Positions 1-8,288 are shown, counted from the stretch's first letter. The stretch: 64,000 nt of DNA from Clostridium hydrogeniformans DSM 21757 (GCF_000686705.1 NZ_JMLJ01000015.1:62001-126000), one strand, 5' to 3'. Notes: generated by a model from the letters alone, not told the origin. Numbers and translations: made by a program.

Positions 1-94
1 ATAACATTTGCTACGCCCCTAGATTAACTATTCTAACCTTCAGATGGTGGAAAGAACGCCATCTGAAGAAAGATTCGTTCTATATACAAAACTT
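1..94. repeat. Dispersed hairpin repeat, copy 1 (cut by window start)
   Basis: This stretch aligns with 44172-44310 and 48641-48773. The core is a perfect 10-bp inverted repeat (CTTCAGATGG at 38-47 with CCATCTGAAG at 59-68, 11-nt loop), preceded by the conserved string CTACGCCCCTAGATTAACT. The copy probably continues left of the window. Function unknown; it lies upstream of two coat-like genes. Confidence 0.75.
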
Positions 95-158
95 ACATAG
101 AATAAATTCAAATATTAAGCCCAATAATACTATTGAAACATAATTTGGAGGTGATTTT

Positions 159-344
159 ATGTCAAACTTAAATCAGTTAGAATTACAAAATCTTCGTCAT
201 CTTATTGGTGCTCACGAAACAGTTTCAAATAAACTTAATGATTTTGCAAATCAATGTACAGACCCAAATATAAAAGAAATGCTTAAGTGTGATGCTCAGG
301 ATGCAAAGACCAATAAAGAGAAATTAATGAATTTCTTAAAATAG
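159..344 (+). CDS. Small CotF-like spore coat protein
   Basis: A 61-residue, entirely helical-looking protein rich in Asn, Leu and Lys, preceded by a strong GGAGGTGA ribosome binding site. Its sequence (an HETVSNKLNDFA segment, then a DPNIKEML helix) resembles the small CotF-related coat proteins that clostridia often encode in pairs. It sits 11 bp before a second coat-like gene, so the two form an operon closed by a terminator at 638-676. Such proteins are expected in the spore coat made in the mother cell. The family call rests on sequence style and gene pairing, not on a search. Confidence 0.65.
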   Translation: MSNLNQLELQNLRHLIGAHETVSNKLNDFANQCTDPNIKEMLKCDAQDAKTNKEKLMNFLK

Positions 345-355
345 GAGGGAACGAA

Positions 356-616
356 ATGCAAGAAAAAGATATGGTTAATGATTACCTAAGTATGATTAAC
401 AGCAGCTTAGCTGGATATGGCGGTATTATAAGCCAAACAGATAATGAGGAATTACGTCAAACTATTCAACAAATGAGAAATCAAGATGAATTACGTCAGT
501 ATAAGCTATATCAAACTGCTAAACAAAAGGGTTACTACAAGCCAGCTCAGCAAGCAACTCAATCTGAAATAGGTACAGTAAAATCTGAGTTTACTATGCA
601 AAATGCCTCAAAGTAA
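356..616 (+). CDS. CotF family spore coat protein
   Basis: An 86-residue protein starting MQEKDMVNDYLSMINSSLAG, the typical opening of clostridial CotF-domain coat proteins. That domain is a helical fold related to ferritin-like bundles but without metal ligands that I can see. The second half (ELRQTIQQMRNQDELRQYKLY) is a predicted amphipathic helix and the tail is Gln/Lys/Pro-rich and probably flexible. An AGGAGGGAACGA ribosome binding site lies in the 11-bp gap after the upstream coat-like gene. The protein is expected in the spore coat. Confidence 0.75.
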   Translation: MQEKDMVNDYLSMINSSLAGYGGIISQTDNEELRQTIQQMRNQDELRQYKLYQTAKQKGYYKPAQQATQSEIGTVKSEFTMQNASK

Positions 617-637
617 TAAAATATATTCTATTATTAT

Positions 638-676
638 AAAAAGTAGTTTAGGAATTAATTCCTAAGCTACTTTTTT
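638..676 (+). terminator. Rho-independent terminator of the coat gene pair
   Basis: A long stem (AAGTAGTTTAGGAATT with AATTCCTAAGCTACTT) followed by a T-run, 20 bp after the second coat-like gene. Confidence 0.85.
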
Positions 677-839
677 ATCTTTATAACCTACTTTTCTTAA
701 AATTAAAATATTGGACACCATCCTAATATGTTGTATAATTTAATAAATATGGAATTATAATCTAATTGCATCAATTAGATCTTACAATAGTTTATTCTTC
801 TAATAAATCATTTAAGCTCTAATTAATTGAAGGGTTAAT

Positions 840-1760
840 ATGACATCAATTTATATTAAATCACTAAACAAGAATTATAAATCATCTAAAAATATAGTAA
901 AAGCAGTAAATAATTTTTCATTGACTGCTAATAGAGGAGAAATTATTGGTTTAGTAGGTCCAAATGGAGCAGGTAAAAGTACTCTCGTAAAACTTCTCTG
1001 TGGGATACTTACCCCAACAGATGGAGATATAGAGGTCCTCGGTCTATCCCCTAGTAAAAATAGAACTACTCTTTCTAAGGACTTAGGGATAATGTTTGGT
1101 CAACGCTCATCATTATGGTTCAACATACCAGTTAAGGAATCTTTACTTTTAATGAAAGATATATACGAAGTACCTAATGATATATTCTATAAAAGATTAA
1201 AAACATATGCTGAAAAACTAAATATAGAAAACCTCTTATCAACTCCTGTAAGGAATTTATCTTTTGGTCAAAAGATACGTTGCGAAATCCTAGCCACAAT
1301 TTTACATAATCCAAAGCTTCTTATATTAGATGAACCAACAATAGGACTAGATATTGTGGTTAAAAACTCTTTAAGAGATATTATTTTAGATTTCTCAAAA
1401 GAAAATAACTCCACAGTAATATTAACTACCCATGATATTCAAGATGTAGAAAAACTATGCTCAAGAGTAGTTTTTATAAACAAAGGAGAAAAACAAATAG
1501 ATTTAACTATGAGCGAATTGAAAGAAATATTAAAAAAGTATTCTGTGATTGAAATAGAAAAGATAAATGGGATAGATTCATTTAAAAATGAGTTTAAGCA
1601 ATTTTACAGAGAAGAAACCAGTAGTCATATGAGATTTTGTATAAAGCAAGAGGATACTAAGCTTTTTATTAATACTATCATTAATAAGTTTGGCGAAGAT
1701 ATAATTTTTAGAAAGGTAGATCCTAACTTGGAGGATATTCTATATGCATACTATAATTAA
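840..1760 (+). CDS. ABC-2 type transporter ATP-binding protein
   Basis: A 306-residue ATPase that would energise the two membrane proteins encoded next. It shows a Walker A motif (GPNGAGKST, about residues 40-48), a signature segment (LSFGQK), Walker B (LLILDEPTIGLD) and an H-loop (TTHD). A C-terminal domain of about 80 residues follows the ATPase core, as in NatA/DrrA-like exporters. It overlaps the first permease gene by 17 bp, so the two are translationally coupled. The signature LSFGQ replaces LSGGQ, which is common in this subgroup. The substrate cannot be predicted; drug, lipid or antimicrobial peptide export are typical of the class. Confidence 0.9.
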   Translation: MTSIYIKSLNKNYKSSKNIVKAVNNFSLTANRGEIIGLVGPNGAGKSTLVKLLCGILTPTDGDIEVLGLSPSKNRTTLSKDLGIMFGQRSSLWFNIPVKESLLLMKDIYEVPNDIFYKRLKTYAEKLNIENLLSTPVRNLSFGQKIRCEILATILHNPKLLILDEPTIGLDIVVKNSLRDIILDFSKENNSTVILTTHDIQDVEKLCSRVVFINKGEKQIDLTMSELKEILKKYSVIEIEKINGIDSFKNEFKQFYREETSSHMRFCIKQEDTKLFINTIINKFGEDIIFRKVDPNLEDILYAYYN

Positions 1761-2538
1761 GTACAATAAACTTTTTATTAGATACGTAAGATTATCAATT
1801 ATTAATTTAATGCAATATCCCTTTGAGCTTTTTATGAAAATTATTTCTTTAACTTTTAATATAGTCTTTATAATTGTTTTTTGGTATTCCATTTTTAATT
1901 TGAACCTTGGATTAAAAGGATGGTCCAATTATGAACTAATAATTTTGTCTGGAATGGGAATATTGTCAAATTCAATATCTCAGCTTGCTTTTGGCTTTAG
2001 AGATATTGACTATCACATTATAAATGGAAATTTTGATAAGTACTTAATACGTCCTATTAACCCAATATTCTCCATACTAAACGAAAATCTTTTTATATTT
2101 TGGGTTATATCTCAAGTTATAAGTGGTTTAGGTCTTATATTAATTCCTTCTTTCTATGGTGAAATACAATTATACAATGCTTTTAGTTCCTTTACTATAT
2201 TAATATTATCAACTATAGCCTTTAATCTTATATATGCATCAGTTTCATTATTAGCCTTTTGGATTGGAAGAATCGATAATGTAAGATCTTTAATTTTCTC
2301 TGTTGATGTGGCAAAAAAATATCCATTGGATTCTTTCCCATCAAAAGTAGTAGACCTTTTGACTTATGTAATACCAATCAATTTAATAGTGACCTTACCA
2401 ACAAAAATCTTATTAAACAAAGAATCAAATAGCTTTAGATTCATAATAATTTCAGCTTTATTATGTTTATTATGGTCATTAATTTTGTACTTTATTTGGA
2501 AAAAAGCATTGTCCAAATATCAATCAACGGGATCATAG
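1744..2538 (+). CDS. ABC-2 family permease (first subunit)
   Basis: A 264-residue protein with about six hydrophobic segments, beginning with a basic cytoplasmic end (MHTIIKYNKLFIRYVRLS). The pattern of a long first membrane segment, a central SNSISQLAFGFRDIDY loop and an IRPINPIF turn fits the ABC-2 membrane family formerly called DUF990. It is the first of two permease subunits and overlaps the ATPase gene, so a heterodimeric pore is likely. No substrate clue is visible. Confidence 0.85.
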   Translation: MHTIIKYNKLFIRYVRLSIINLMQYPFELFMKIISLTFNIVFIIVFWYSIFNLNLGLKGWSNYELIILSGMGILSNSISQLAFGFRDIDYHIINGNFDKYLIRPINPIFSILNENLFIFWVISQVISGLGLILIPSFYGEIQLYNAFSSFTILILSTIAFNLIYASVSLLAFWIGRIDNVRSLIFSVDVAKKYPLDSFPSKVVDLLTYVIPINLIVTLPTKILLNKESNSFRFIIISALLCLLWSLILYFIWKKALSKYQSTGS

Positions 2539-2548
2539 GAGATATTAT

Positions 2549-3334
2549 ATGAATAAATATTTTAGAACTGCATTACTAAAAATTTATGATTTTAAATATT
2601 TTAAAACAGACTTTTTTCTAAGCTTCCTATCTATTCCTTTACAAGTTATTGTAATATATCTTTTTTGGAAAAACTCTTTTATTAATAATTCTATTGGTGA
2701 TTTTAATATTTATAATATAAGTAAATATTATTTATACTTAAATTTTTTACAAATTTCCTACTTTGGTGCTATCAAAGTTACATATGACATATTTAACGAA
2801 ATAAACACTGGAAATATAAGTATATGGATATTAAAACCTATATCCTATCCTTTTTATATTTTTATACAAACATTCACTGAATTTATTATAAAAGTACTTA
2901 TATCCTCCATTGGATTGACCGTTATATCATTAGTATTAAATCTTAATGTATCCATTATGGACTTAGTTTTATCTTTATTATTTTCCATACTTGGATTTAT
3001 AATTGTCTTTCAGGTTCACTTTTTAATAGGTATAGTAACCTTTTGGGTAAAAAATGTGTTATCTCTTAGGGATAACATAATGAATATCACATACTTGTTT
3101 GGTGGTCAATTATTACCCTTAAGTATTATGCCTACTACTATACAAAAACTTAGTTCCTTCTTACCAATTAAATATATATATTATGCACCATGTAAGATTT
3201 TTTCTGGTGTTTACTCATATACAGAATTATTAATGATTTTAACCAATTATTCCTTTTGGATATTAATTTTTATTGTTGTTATTAAAATAGTTTGGAAAAA
3301 GGGATTAGTTCGTATTAATGTACAAGGTGGTTAA
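2549..3334 (+). CDS. ABC-2 family permease (second subunit)
   Basis: A 261-residue membrane protein with six predicted spans, 10 bp after the first permease and clearly of the same family (note ISIWILKPISYPFYIF against the partner's DKYLIRPINPIFSIL). Together with 840-1760 it makes a complete ATPase plus two-permease exporter. A hairpin with a T-run follows at 3393-3430 and ends the operon. Confidence 0.85.
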   Translation: MNKYFRTALLKIYDFKYFKTDFFLSFLSIPLQVIVIYLFWKNSFINNSIGDFNIYNISKYYLYLNFLQISYFGAIKVTYDIFNEINTGNISIWILKPISYPFYIFIQTFTEFIIKVLISSIGLTVISLVLNLNVSIMDLVLSLLFSILGFIIVFQVHFLIGIVTFWVKNVLSLRDNIMNITYLFGGQLLPLSIMPTTIQKLSSFLPIKYIYYAPCKIFSGVYSYTELLMILTNYSFWILIFIVVIKIVWKKGLVRINVQGG

Positions 3335-3392
3335 AAAATTTTTATATAATTTTATGTACTTATAAATGTTTTATTAATCGTCTTATATAATA

Positions 3393-3430
3393 AAAAAACC
3401 TAAAGGTAATTTATAACTTTTAGGTTTTTA
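3393..3430 (+). terminator. Rho-independent terminator of the ABC operon
   Basis: Stem AAAACCTAAAGG / CTTTTAGGTTTT with flanking A and T runs, about 60 bp after the last permease. Between here and 3832 the only other feature I see is the tRNA relic at 3586-3650. Confidence 0.8.
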
Positions 3431-3585
3431 TGATACCTAATAAGCTTTCAGTATATTACTCATATCATTTATTTAATATAAAGAAATATATTTTATACTC
3501 TATTCTTTTCTAAGTCGCGCAAAAATGACATAAATCTAAATTCAATGTAATCTAAATACATTGAAAGTATTTAGGTTACAAGGCT

Positions 3586-3650
3586 TGTGGTGTGGCAGAT
3601 AGAATTCAATCCTTGAGCAACTTGAATGCCAGTAAAAGTTTTCCGCTATG
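3586..3650 (-). pseudogene. Decayed tRNA-Arg-like remnant
   Basis: The plus strand reads GTGTGGCAGATAGAATTC, then CAACTTGAATGCCAG, and aligns by eye with the 3' half of the tRNA-Arg gene at 40235-40311 (GTACGGCAGAGAGGATTC, then CAACTGGTTCGTAGCCAG). The CCA-complement TGG is kept, but the T-arm has several changes and the 5' half is broken. It is not a working tRNA. It may be a scar of an older insertion or duplication at this locus. Confidence 0.6.
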
Positions 3651-3831
3651 TTATATAGTTTTTTACTTTTTATTTATTATCTTCTAATTTCATCCTCTAA
3701 TATTTTTATTAAGATCTATTATTATTCTTAACCCTTGCATATAATTACCAACCTGTTATACTTTTACATCATTTTGGTTCCCTATGTTATATATGCATTC
3801 AGATGGTGGCAACAATATTCCTTTATAAAGA

Positions 3832-3862
3832 AAAAAGCACCTAGATTTTACTCTAAGTACTC
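3832..3862 (-). terminator. Terminator of the NlpC/P60 gene
   Basis: On the minus strand a 9-bp stem (GTACTTAGA / TCTAGGTGC with G-U pairs) is followed by TTTTTT, just after the stop codon of the NlpC/P60 gene. Confidence 0.75.
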
Positions 3863-3874
3863 TCTTAATAATCT

Positions 3875-5395
3875 TTATAATAATCTTCTAGCAGTTGAAT
3901 AATGTTGTTGCCAATAACTTGATGTGATATTTGTTATTGCAATTCCATCATCACTAGCATGAATCATCTGATTATTTCCCATATAAATTCCAACATGAGT
4001 CGGATTTGCTCCATTGTAGGTATTATCAAAAAATAATAAATCTCCAGGTTGTAAATTACTATATGAAACGTAACTTCCATATTGAACTTGACTAACAGTA
4101 TAACTTGGAATATTGATTCCAAATTGTCTATATACATATGTTGTAAATCCAGAGCAATCAAATCCAGCTGGACTCTCACCATCCCAAACATAAGGAACTC
4201 CAAGATATTTCTTGGCTTCAGCCACTACTTTTTCTCCTTGCGTTTGAGACTTAACTACAGTTCCATCATGCATTGATGTTAATCTTGTAGTTTTTCCGTC
4301 AAATTTTCCTACCGCTATTCTTCCTTCTATTCTAGCTGGCTCATAACTTGTTAATTCTTTTTCCTTCTTACAAGAAAATTTATTATTGGATTGCAAATCC
4401 CATGTAAATACACCTGTAACATTATTTAGATAGCTATAATCATATAGAGCTATTATTTTATCCTTAGATCCATTCTTATTATGAGTTGCTACAACCTTAC
4501 TTGATATTTTAGAAGCATCGAAAGTTGTTACATCCCAAGTCTCTTCAGCTGAATAAGTACCATTGTTATTATATAATGACCATATTTTAGTTTTTTCATT
4601 ACCATAATCGTAGAACATTGCTACTTCATCTTTTCCATCTCCATTAAAATCCCCTGCTACTGTTTTTCCTTTTATACGATTTGAATCATATGTTAAACTT
4701 TCCCATGCATACTTGTGAGTAAATGTTCCGTTTGAATTTAATTTCAATTCGAACATCCCTGTTTTATTATTTCCATAATCATAAAAAATTAGAATCTCAT
4801 CTTTTTTATCTCCATCAAAATCTCCTGCAACCATTGCAGTAACTTTACTTCCATTAAAGTTCGTTGATCCCCACATTGTTTTAGTAGAGAAGGTTTGTCC
4901 ATTATTATTTAATGAAAATTGAAACATTGTCACTGTATTATCTAAATAATCATATAATGTTGCAATTTCATCTTTTCCATCTCCATTAAAATCTCCTGCT
5001 ACTACTTTACCTGTAATATTACTTGCATTAAATTTCCCTACACCAGAATCCCATGATGAAGCATTATAAATCTTACCACCTGACTCATGCAAACGATGGA
5101 TTTCTGTCTTAGCATTTCCATAATCATAAAAAGCAGCAATTTCATCTTTGCCATTTCCATCAAAATCTCCATATACGACTCTGTCTTTTATCATTTTCGG
5201 ATCATAGTTAGCTCTAGTCTGGGTCCATAAGTCTGATGAGTTGTTAAAATTATTAATATCCCACGAGTTAATAGTAACCGTACCATCTCCACCTGGGTTA
5301 TAAGCCTTAGCTTCTTCCATTTGTGAGAAGCCAATAAAAAAAGCAGATGTAAGAACTGCTACCGAAAAAAGTTTTGTTATTTTTTTCTTAATCAT
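3875..5395 (-). CDS. Secreted NlpC/P60 cell-wall hydrolase with FG-GAP-like repeats
   Basis: A 506-residue protein with a signal peptide (MIKKKITKLF start, cleavage probably after AKA near residue 31). Residues about 60-370 hold five or six copies of a repeat around V(V/A)AGDFNGDGKDEIA, the FG-GAP/VCBS type that forms a calcium-binding beta-propeller. Residues about 385-506 are an NlpC/P60 peptidase with Cys414 (FDCSGF), His467 (PTHVGIY) and a third polar residue His479 (MIHAS). It should cleave peptidoglycan stem peptides outside the cell, with the propeller holding the substrate or wall polymer. It has its own terminator and is host-encoded, outside the prophage. Confidence 0.88.
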   Translation of the reverse strand: MIKKKITKLFSVAVLTSAFFIGFSQMEEAKAYNPGGDGTVTINSWDINNFNNSSDLWTQTRANYDPKMIKDRVVYGDFDGNGKDEIAAFYDYGNAKTEIHRLHESGGKIYNASSWDSGVGKFNASNITGKVVAGDFNGDGKDEIATLYDYLDNTVTMFQFSLNNNGQTFSTKTMWGSTNFNGSKVTAMVAGDFDGDKKDEILIFYDYGNNKTGMFELKLNSNGTFTHKYAWESLTYDSNRIKGKTVAGDFNGDGKDEVAMFYDYGNEKTKIWSLYNNNGTYSAEETWDVTTFDASKISSKVVATHNKNGSKDKIIALYDYSYLNNVTGVFTWDLQSNNKFSCKKEKELTSYEPARIEGRIAVGKFDGKTTRLTSMHDGTVVKSQTQGEKVVAEAKKYLGVPYVWDGESPAGFDCSGFTTYVYRQFGINIPSYTVSQVQYGSYVSYSNLQPGDLLFFDNTYNGANPTHVGIYMGNNQMIHASDDGIAITNITSSYWQQHYSTARRLL

Positions 5396-5471
5396 TATAT
5401 CATCCTCCTTTTACTTATATTTACATATTACCACATTATGTGAATATAAGTAAACATTATCCTTAACGGAT

Positions 5472-5510
5472 ATAAAAAACATAGCACCTAGGATATTACT
5501 CCCAAGTGCC
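5472..5510 (-). terminator. Terminator-like hairpin, minus strand
   Basis: An imperfect stem (GCACTTGGG / CCTAGGTGC on the minus strand) followed by a T-rich run. It lies downstream of the broken gene at 5625-5841 and was probably its terminator. Confidence 0.55.
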
Positions 5511-5624
5511 ATCTTTGAATTTAATACTATACACAATTTCTCCATCTTTCCTTATTTACTTTACCCAATAAAATCATATATCTTCTTACCCCTGCACTTC
5601 ATAATACCTAACTTATGTATTATA

Positions 5625-5841
5625 CTAATATGATTCTGCTACAGCTGAAATATAAAATTTATCATAAAAATAAACTCTATCACTTACATATATGGTACAT
5701 TCACCACTTTCAGCATATCCTTTAACTTCATATTCATTAATACATGGCAAATATTGGAGTGTTGATAGCTTGTCAATTAAAATTAGATCATATTTAAAAC
5801 CCTTTGTAATCTCATATCTAAAGTTCCACGAGAACGATATT
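5625..5841 (-). pseudogene. C-terminal remnant of a host protein, truncated
   Basis: An open frame of about 70 codons on the minus strand, without a start codon, reading FRYEITKGFKYDLILIDKL and ending FYISAVAESY-stop at 5625-5627. Codon use looks normal for coding DNA. Upstream, the frame is closed by a stop just before the tRNA terminator hairpin that flanks the prophage attachment site. It looks like the tail of a gene cut by a past rearrangement at the tRNA locus. I do not recognise the family. Confidence 0.5.
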
Positions 5842-5876
5842 TATTATTAAAATAAAAAAACCTTGCAACTATTGTT

Positions 5877-5932
5877 ATTGCAAGGTTTCATGGTACGGCA
5901 GAGAGGATTCGAACCCCCGACCAACTGGTTCG
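5877..5932. repeat. attL: prophage attachment core, left copy
   Basis: Identical over 56 bp to 40221-40276. It holds the 3' part of tRNA-Arg from the CCA end to the anticodon loop, plus part of the tRNA terminator hairpin. Identity stops at 5933, inside what would be the anticodon, so this copy is not a tRNA gene. Confidence 0.95.
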
Positions 5933-6035
5933 AAAAAATTCACTTTGAAAGTTTCTAATATATTCTAAAACGTATATATATCAAGGCTTTAAGTGTCATA
6001 TTTATCTATATGTTTCTAAACATATATAGAACTTG

Positions 6036-6062
6036 TGTGGGAAAGGTGTGGGAATTCCCACA
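6036..6062. promoter_or_regulatory. Integrase arm-type sites, left arm
   Basis: TGTGGGAA occurs at 6036-6043 and 6047-6054 with an 11-bp period, followed directly by an inverted copy TTCCCACA at 6055-6062. The same 11-bp-spaced pair occurs at 40149-40167 beside attR. Location about 105 bp inside attL and the symmetry suggest integrase/excisionase binding sites. Confidence 0.7.
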
Positions 6063-6156
6063 TAAATAAGAATTAGTTTTTATATAAGGTTGAACCTTAA
6101 TTGGTTTAGCCTTTTTCTATTATTTATATTTTTTTCAATAATTATCCCAAAGACTA

Positions 6157-6200
6157 TTGACACGTGTTAATAATACGTATATAATAATAAGTGTAAGGGG
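6157..6200 (+). promoter_or_regulatory. hicAB promoter with palindromic operator
   Basis: TTGACA (6157-6162), a 17-bp spacer, then TATAAT (6180-6185). The -35 box sits in a near-perfect palindrome TTGACACGTGTTAA (6157-6170), a good candidate for autorepression by the HicB C-terminal DNA-binding domain. AAGGGG before the hicA start is the ribosome binding site. Confidence 0.75.
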
Positions 6201-6208
6201 GTTACTTG

Positions 6209-6391
6209 ATGAAGGTAAGAGAAATACTTAAAATTTTAAATGAAGATGGTTGGAAGGAGGTAGCTCAAAAAGGTTCTCACATGCAATTTAAACACCCAAT
6301 AAAAAAAGGCAAGGTAACAGTACCTCGCCACGGTGGGGATGTCGCCCCCACCACATTGAAAAGCATTTATAAACAGGCTGGACTTGAATAG
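6209..6391 (+). CDS. hicA: HicA toxin, mRNA interferase
   Basis: A 60-residue protein with the complete HicA fold: MKVREILKILNEDGW, then KGSHMQF with the catalytic His24, then the basic VPRHGG segment and a C-terminal KSIYKQAGL helix. HicA has a double-stranded-RNA-binding fold and cleaves mRNA in the cytoplasm. I chose the ATG at 6209 rather than the TTG three bases earlier because its spacing from the ribosome binding site is better. It is paired with HicB 52 bp downstream, between attL and the CRISPR array. It may stabilise the prophage or act against superinfecting phages. Confidence 0.93.
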   Translation: MKVREILKILNEDGWKEVAQKGSHMQFKHPIKKGKVTVPRHGGDVAPTTLKSIYKQAGLE

Positions 6392-6433
6392 TCCTCCTGT
6401 GCCTTCATCAAAAATTATACCTTAAAGAAAGGA

Positions 6434-6844
6434 GTGTTTACAATAGATAAATATATATTTCCTGCTCGTTTTGTAACTGTAGATAATGGATATTCTATAG
6501 ACTTTCCAGACCTTCCTGGATGTATAAGTTGGGGAGATACATTAGAGAACTCTTTAAAAATGTCTAAAGAAGCATTAGAATTGCACCTATGGGGTATGGA
6601 AGATGATAATGAAGAAATTCCCAACCCAAGTCTTCCTCAAAATATTGAGGTTGAAAAAGGTGAATTTATAGTCCCTATCGAGGTTTATATGCCACCTGTA
6701 AGGGATGAAATGAGAAATAAAGCAGTCAAGAAAACTCTAACTATTCCTTATTGGTTAGATGAAGAAGCTAAAAGACAATCAATTAACTTTTCACAAGTAC
6801 TTCAATTTGCTCTAAAAGAAAAATTAGGAATAAAGGAAAGATAG
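6434..6844 (+). CDS. hicB: HicB antitoxin
   Basis: About 133-136 residues. The N-terminal HicB domain (YIFPARF, then FPDLPGC) is a degraded RNase H fold that blocks HicA. The C-terminal part (KKTLTIPYWLDEEAKRQSINFSQVLQ) is a ribbon-helix-helix DNA-binding motif for autoregulation. The start is unusual: the only canonical candidate, GTG at 6434, overlaps the ribosome binding site AAAGGAG (6428-6434). An ATA codon at 6443 lies 8 bp after that site and gives the family-typical beginning [start]DKYIFPARF. True initiation may be at this ATA. Coordinates here use the GTG. Confidence 0.92.
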   Translation: MFTIDKYIFPARFVTVDNGYSIDFPDLPGCISWGDTLENSLKMSKEALELHLWGMEDDNEEIPNPSLPQNIEVEKGEFIVPIEVYMPPVRDEMRNKAVKKTLTIPYWLDEEAKRQSINFSQVLQFALKEKLGIKER

Positions 6845-6872
6845 GCTAGAGTAATATCTAGTCTATCTTTTT
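6841..6872 (+). terminator. hicAB terminator
   Basis: Stem ATAGGCTAGA / TCTAGTCTAT followed by a T-run, beginning at the hicB stop codon. Confidence 0.85.
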
Positions 6873-7023
6873 TATACTCTCTTGTTTTCCTCTATAATAG
6901 AAAAAATATCTTAATAATTTTAACATAACTTTCTATAAATATGGTATAACATGCTCATTTTTGGTTATAATTACAAATATATATATGTTGTTTATATCTA
7001 ACCTCAATATTTATTATTAAATA

Positions 7024-7066
7024 AAAAAGCAGTCTAGGGATGGAAATCCTTAGACTGCTTTTTTTA
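7024..7066. terminator. Bidirectional terminator at the leader-distal end of the CRISPR array
   Basis: A long stem (AAAGCAGTCTAGGGAT / ATCCTTAGACTGCTTT) with A-run and T-run on the two sides. It touches the degenerate terminal repeat and would end the CRISPR transcript read from the minus strand. Confidence 0.8.
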
Positions 7067-7815
7067 CTTTTACGTCTCATATTAATGTTCAACAGTAAGA
7101 AACAAACAAGCAACCTGTATTTCTTTAAATTTAAATACATCTCATGTTAATGTTCAACACTGGTACTTTTATCAGCAATTAATTTATGATCTGCATTTAA
7201 ATACATCTCATGTTAATGTTCAACTTATAAAATTTTACTTCTATTATTCTGTCACTACCATTTAAATACATCTCATGTTAATGTTCAACAATTTTTCAGT
7301 AGCACTCTTAGTTGCTTCATCCACTATTTAAATACATCTCATGTTAATGTTCAACTGTACCAAATAAATTCAAAATAGAATACGATTGGATTTAAATACA
7401 TCTCATGTTAATGTTCAACGCCTAATATGAGAGATATAACCAAAAGGGTATTTTCATTTAAATACATCTCATGTTAATGTTCAACTTCTAAGTATATGGT
7501 TGTTTATGTATCTAATAGTAAATTTAAATACATCTCATGTTAATGTTCAACATCCTTACCTAAGTTACTAAAAGACATGCTAGAGGAATTTAAATACATC
7601 TCATGTTAATGTTCAACTAAGATAAAGAATCAAGAAAACCCTAAGTATAGGGTATTTAAATACATCTCATGTTAATGTTCAACGTTTTCATATACTTTAT
7701 AACCTATATACACTAGTGCATTTAAATACATCTCATGTTAATGTTCAACTGAAAGAATATTTAATAAAAGTTGGGTTGGGGTAATATTTAAATACATCTC
7801 ATGTTAATGTTCAAC
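7064..7815 (-). CRISPR. CRISPR array, 12 repeats and 11 spacers, type I-B-like, no cas genes
   Basis: The 30-bp repeat begins ATTTAAAT and ends GTTCAAC on the plus strand. Copies start at 7129, 7195, 7260, 7326, 7390, 7456, 7522, 7588, 7654, 7720 and 7786 and are identical; the first, 7064-7093, is degenerate in about eight positions. Spacers are 34-36 bp, mostly 36. On the minus strand the repeat begins GTTGAAC and ends ATTTAAAT, the form usual in clostridial type I-B systems, so transcription is probably leftward with the leader at 7816 onward. The degenerate repeat at the far end agrees. No cas gene is present in the window, so crRNAs would rely on host Cas proteins. Confidence 0.97.
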
Positions 7816-8044
7816 TACTGTAAAAACAACATTCTTATATTTTATGATATACCTTAAAATATTATAAATCAAGCACTTACTGAAAATTTACCAGGCAGCC
7901 TTGATTTTTAAATTTCCTTTATGAAAATCTCTTTGAACTCTTGATTTATAAGAGATCTAGGCTAATTTACTTTAATATGAGGTTGGGATAAATATTTTAA
8001 TTTTAACTATGATTAGGCGTAGTAATTCTCCAATTTTATTAAAA
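7816..8044 (-). promoter_or_regulatory. Probable CRISPR leader
   Basis: AT-rich, gene-free DNA directly next to the non-degenerate end of the array. It holds a TATAAT on the minus strand at 7861-7866 and an inverted repeat AAATCAAG / CTTGATTT at about 7865-7908. I could not find a convincing -35 box. The leader role is inferred from position and repeat orientation. Confidence 0.55.
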
Positions 8045-8045
8045 T

Positions 8046-8090
8046 AAAAAAAGGTGGTCTAAGGATTTTTCCCTAGACCACTTTTATTTT
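8046..8090. terminator. Bidirectional terminator between CRISPR leader and toxin-like gene
   Basis: Stem GTGGTCTAAGG / CCCTAGACCAC flanked by A-run and T-run. Its stem resembles the one at 7024-7066. It would end the small-peptide transcript on the minus strand. Confidence 0.8.
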
Positions 8091-8157
8091 ATAAATTATT
8101 ATAAGGAGTGCTCCCATAGTTTAAGGATCTTGAGAAACCTCAAACCATAGGAATTCC

Positions 8158-8238
8158 TTATCTAGCTATTTTCGTATTTAACATTAAAAATACTATAAGA
8201 AAGATAAGGAATAATAGGATTTTCTTTAAGATTTTCAT
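8158..8238 (-). CDS. 26-residue hydrophobic peptide, type I toxin-like
   Basis: Reads MKILKKILLFLIFLIVF, then LMLNTKIAR. It has a short basic start, one membrane span of about 15-18 residues and a basic tail, the usual design of type I toxin-antitoxin peptides. GGAG lies 6 bp before the ATG. It has its own promoter (8289-8317) and a following stem-loop at about 8105-8150. It sits beside the CRISPR array, an arrangement reported for type I toxins in Clostridioides difficile. An antisense RNA is expected, but I could not place its promoter with confidence. Coding status is an inference. Confidence 0.6.
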   Translation of the reverse strand: MKILKKILLFLIFLIVFLMLNTKIAR

Positions 8239-8288
8239 ATTACACTCCTATGTTTATTTAATTTTTATTTTATAATATATTTATTTTG

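Noticed and set aside
3799-3815. TTCAGATGGTGG string similar to the dispersed repeat
   Set aside because: Only 12 bases match and no second stem arm is present; could be chance or a tiny relic.
5891-5932. Left att copy as a tRNA gene
   Set aside because: It contains only the 3' half of the tRNA; the sequence diverges inside the anticodon loop.
7064-7815. cas genes near the array
   Set aside because: All neighbouring frames were examined; none resembles Cas1-Cas8, so the array is an orphan in this window.
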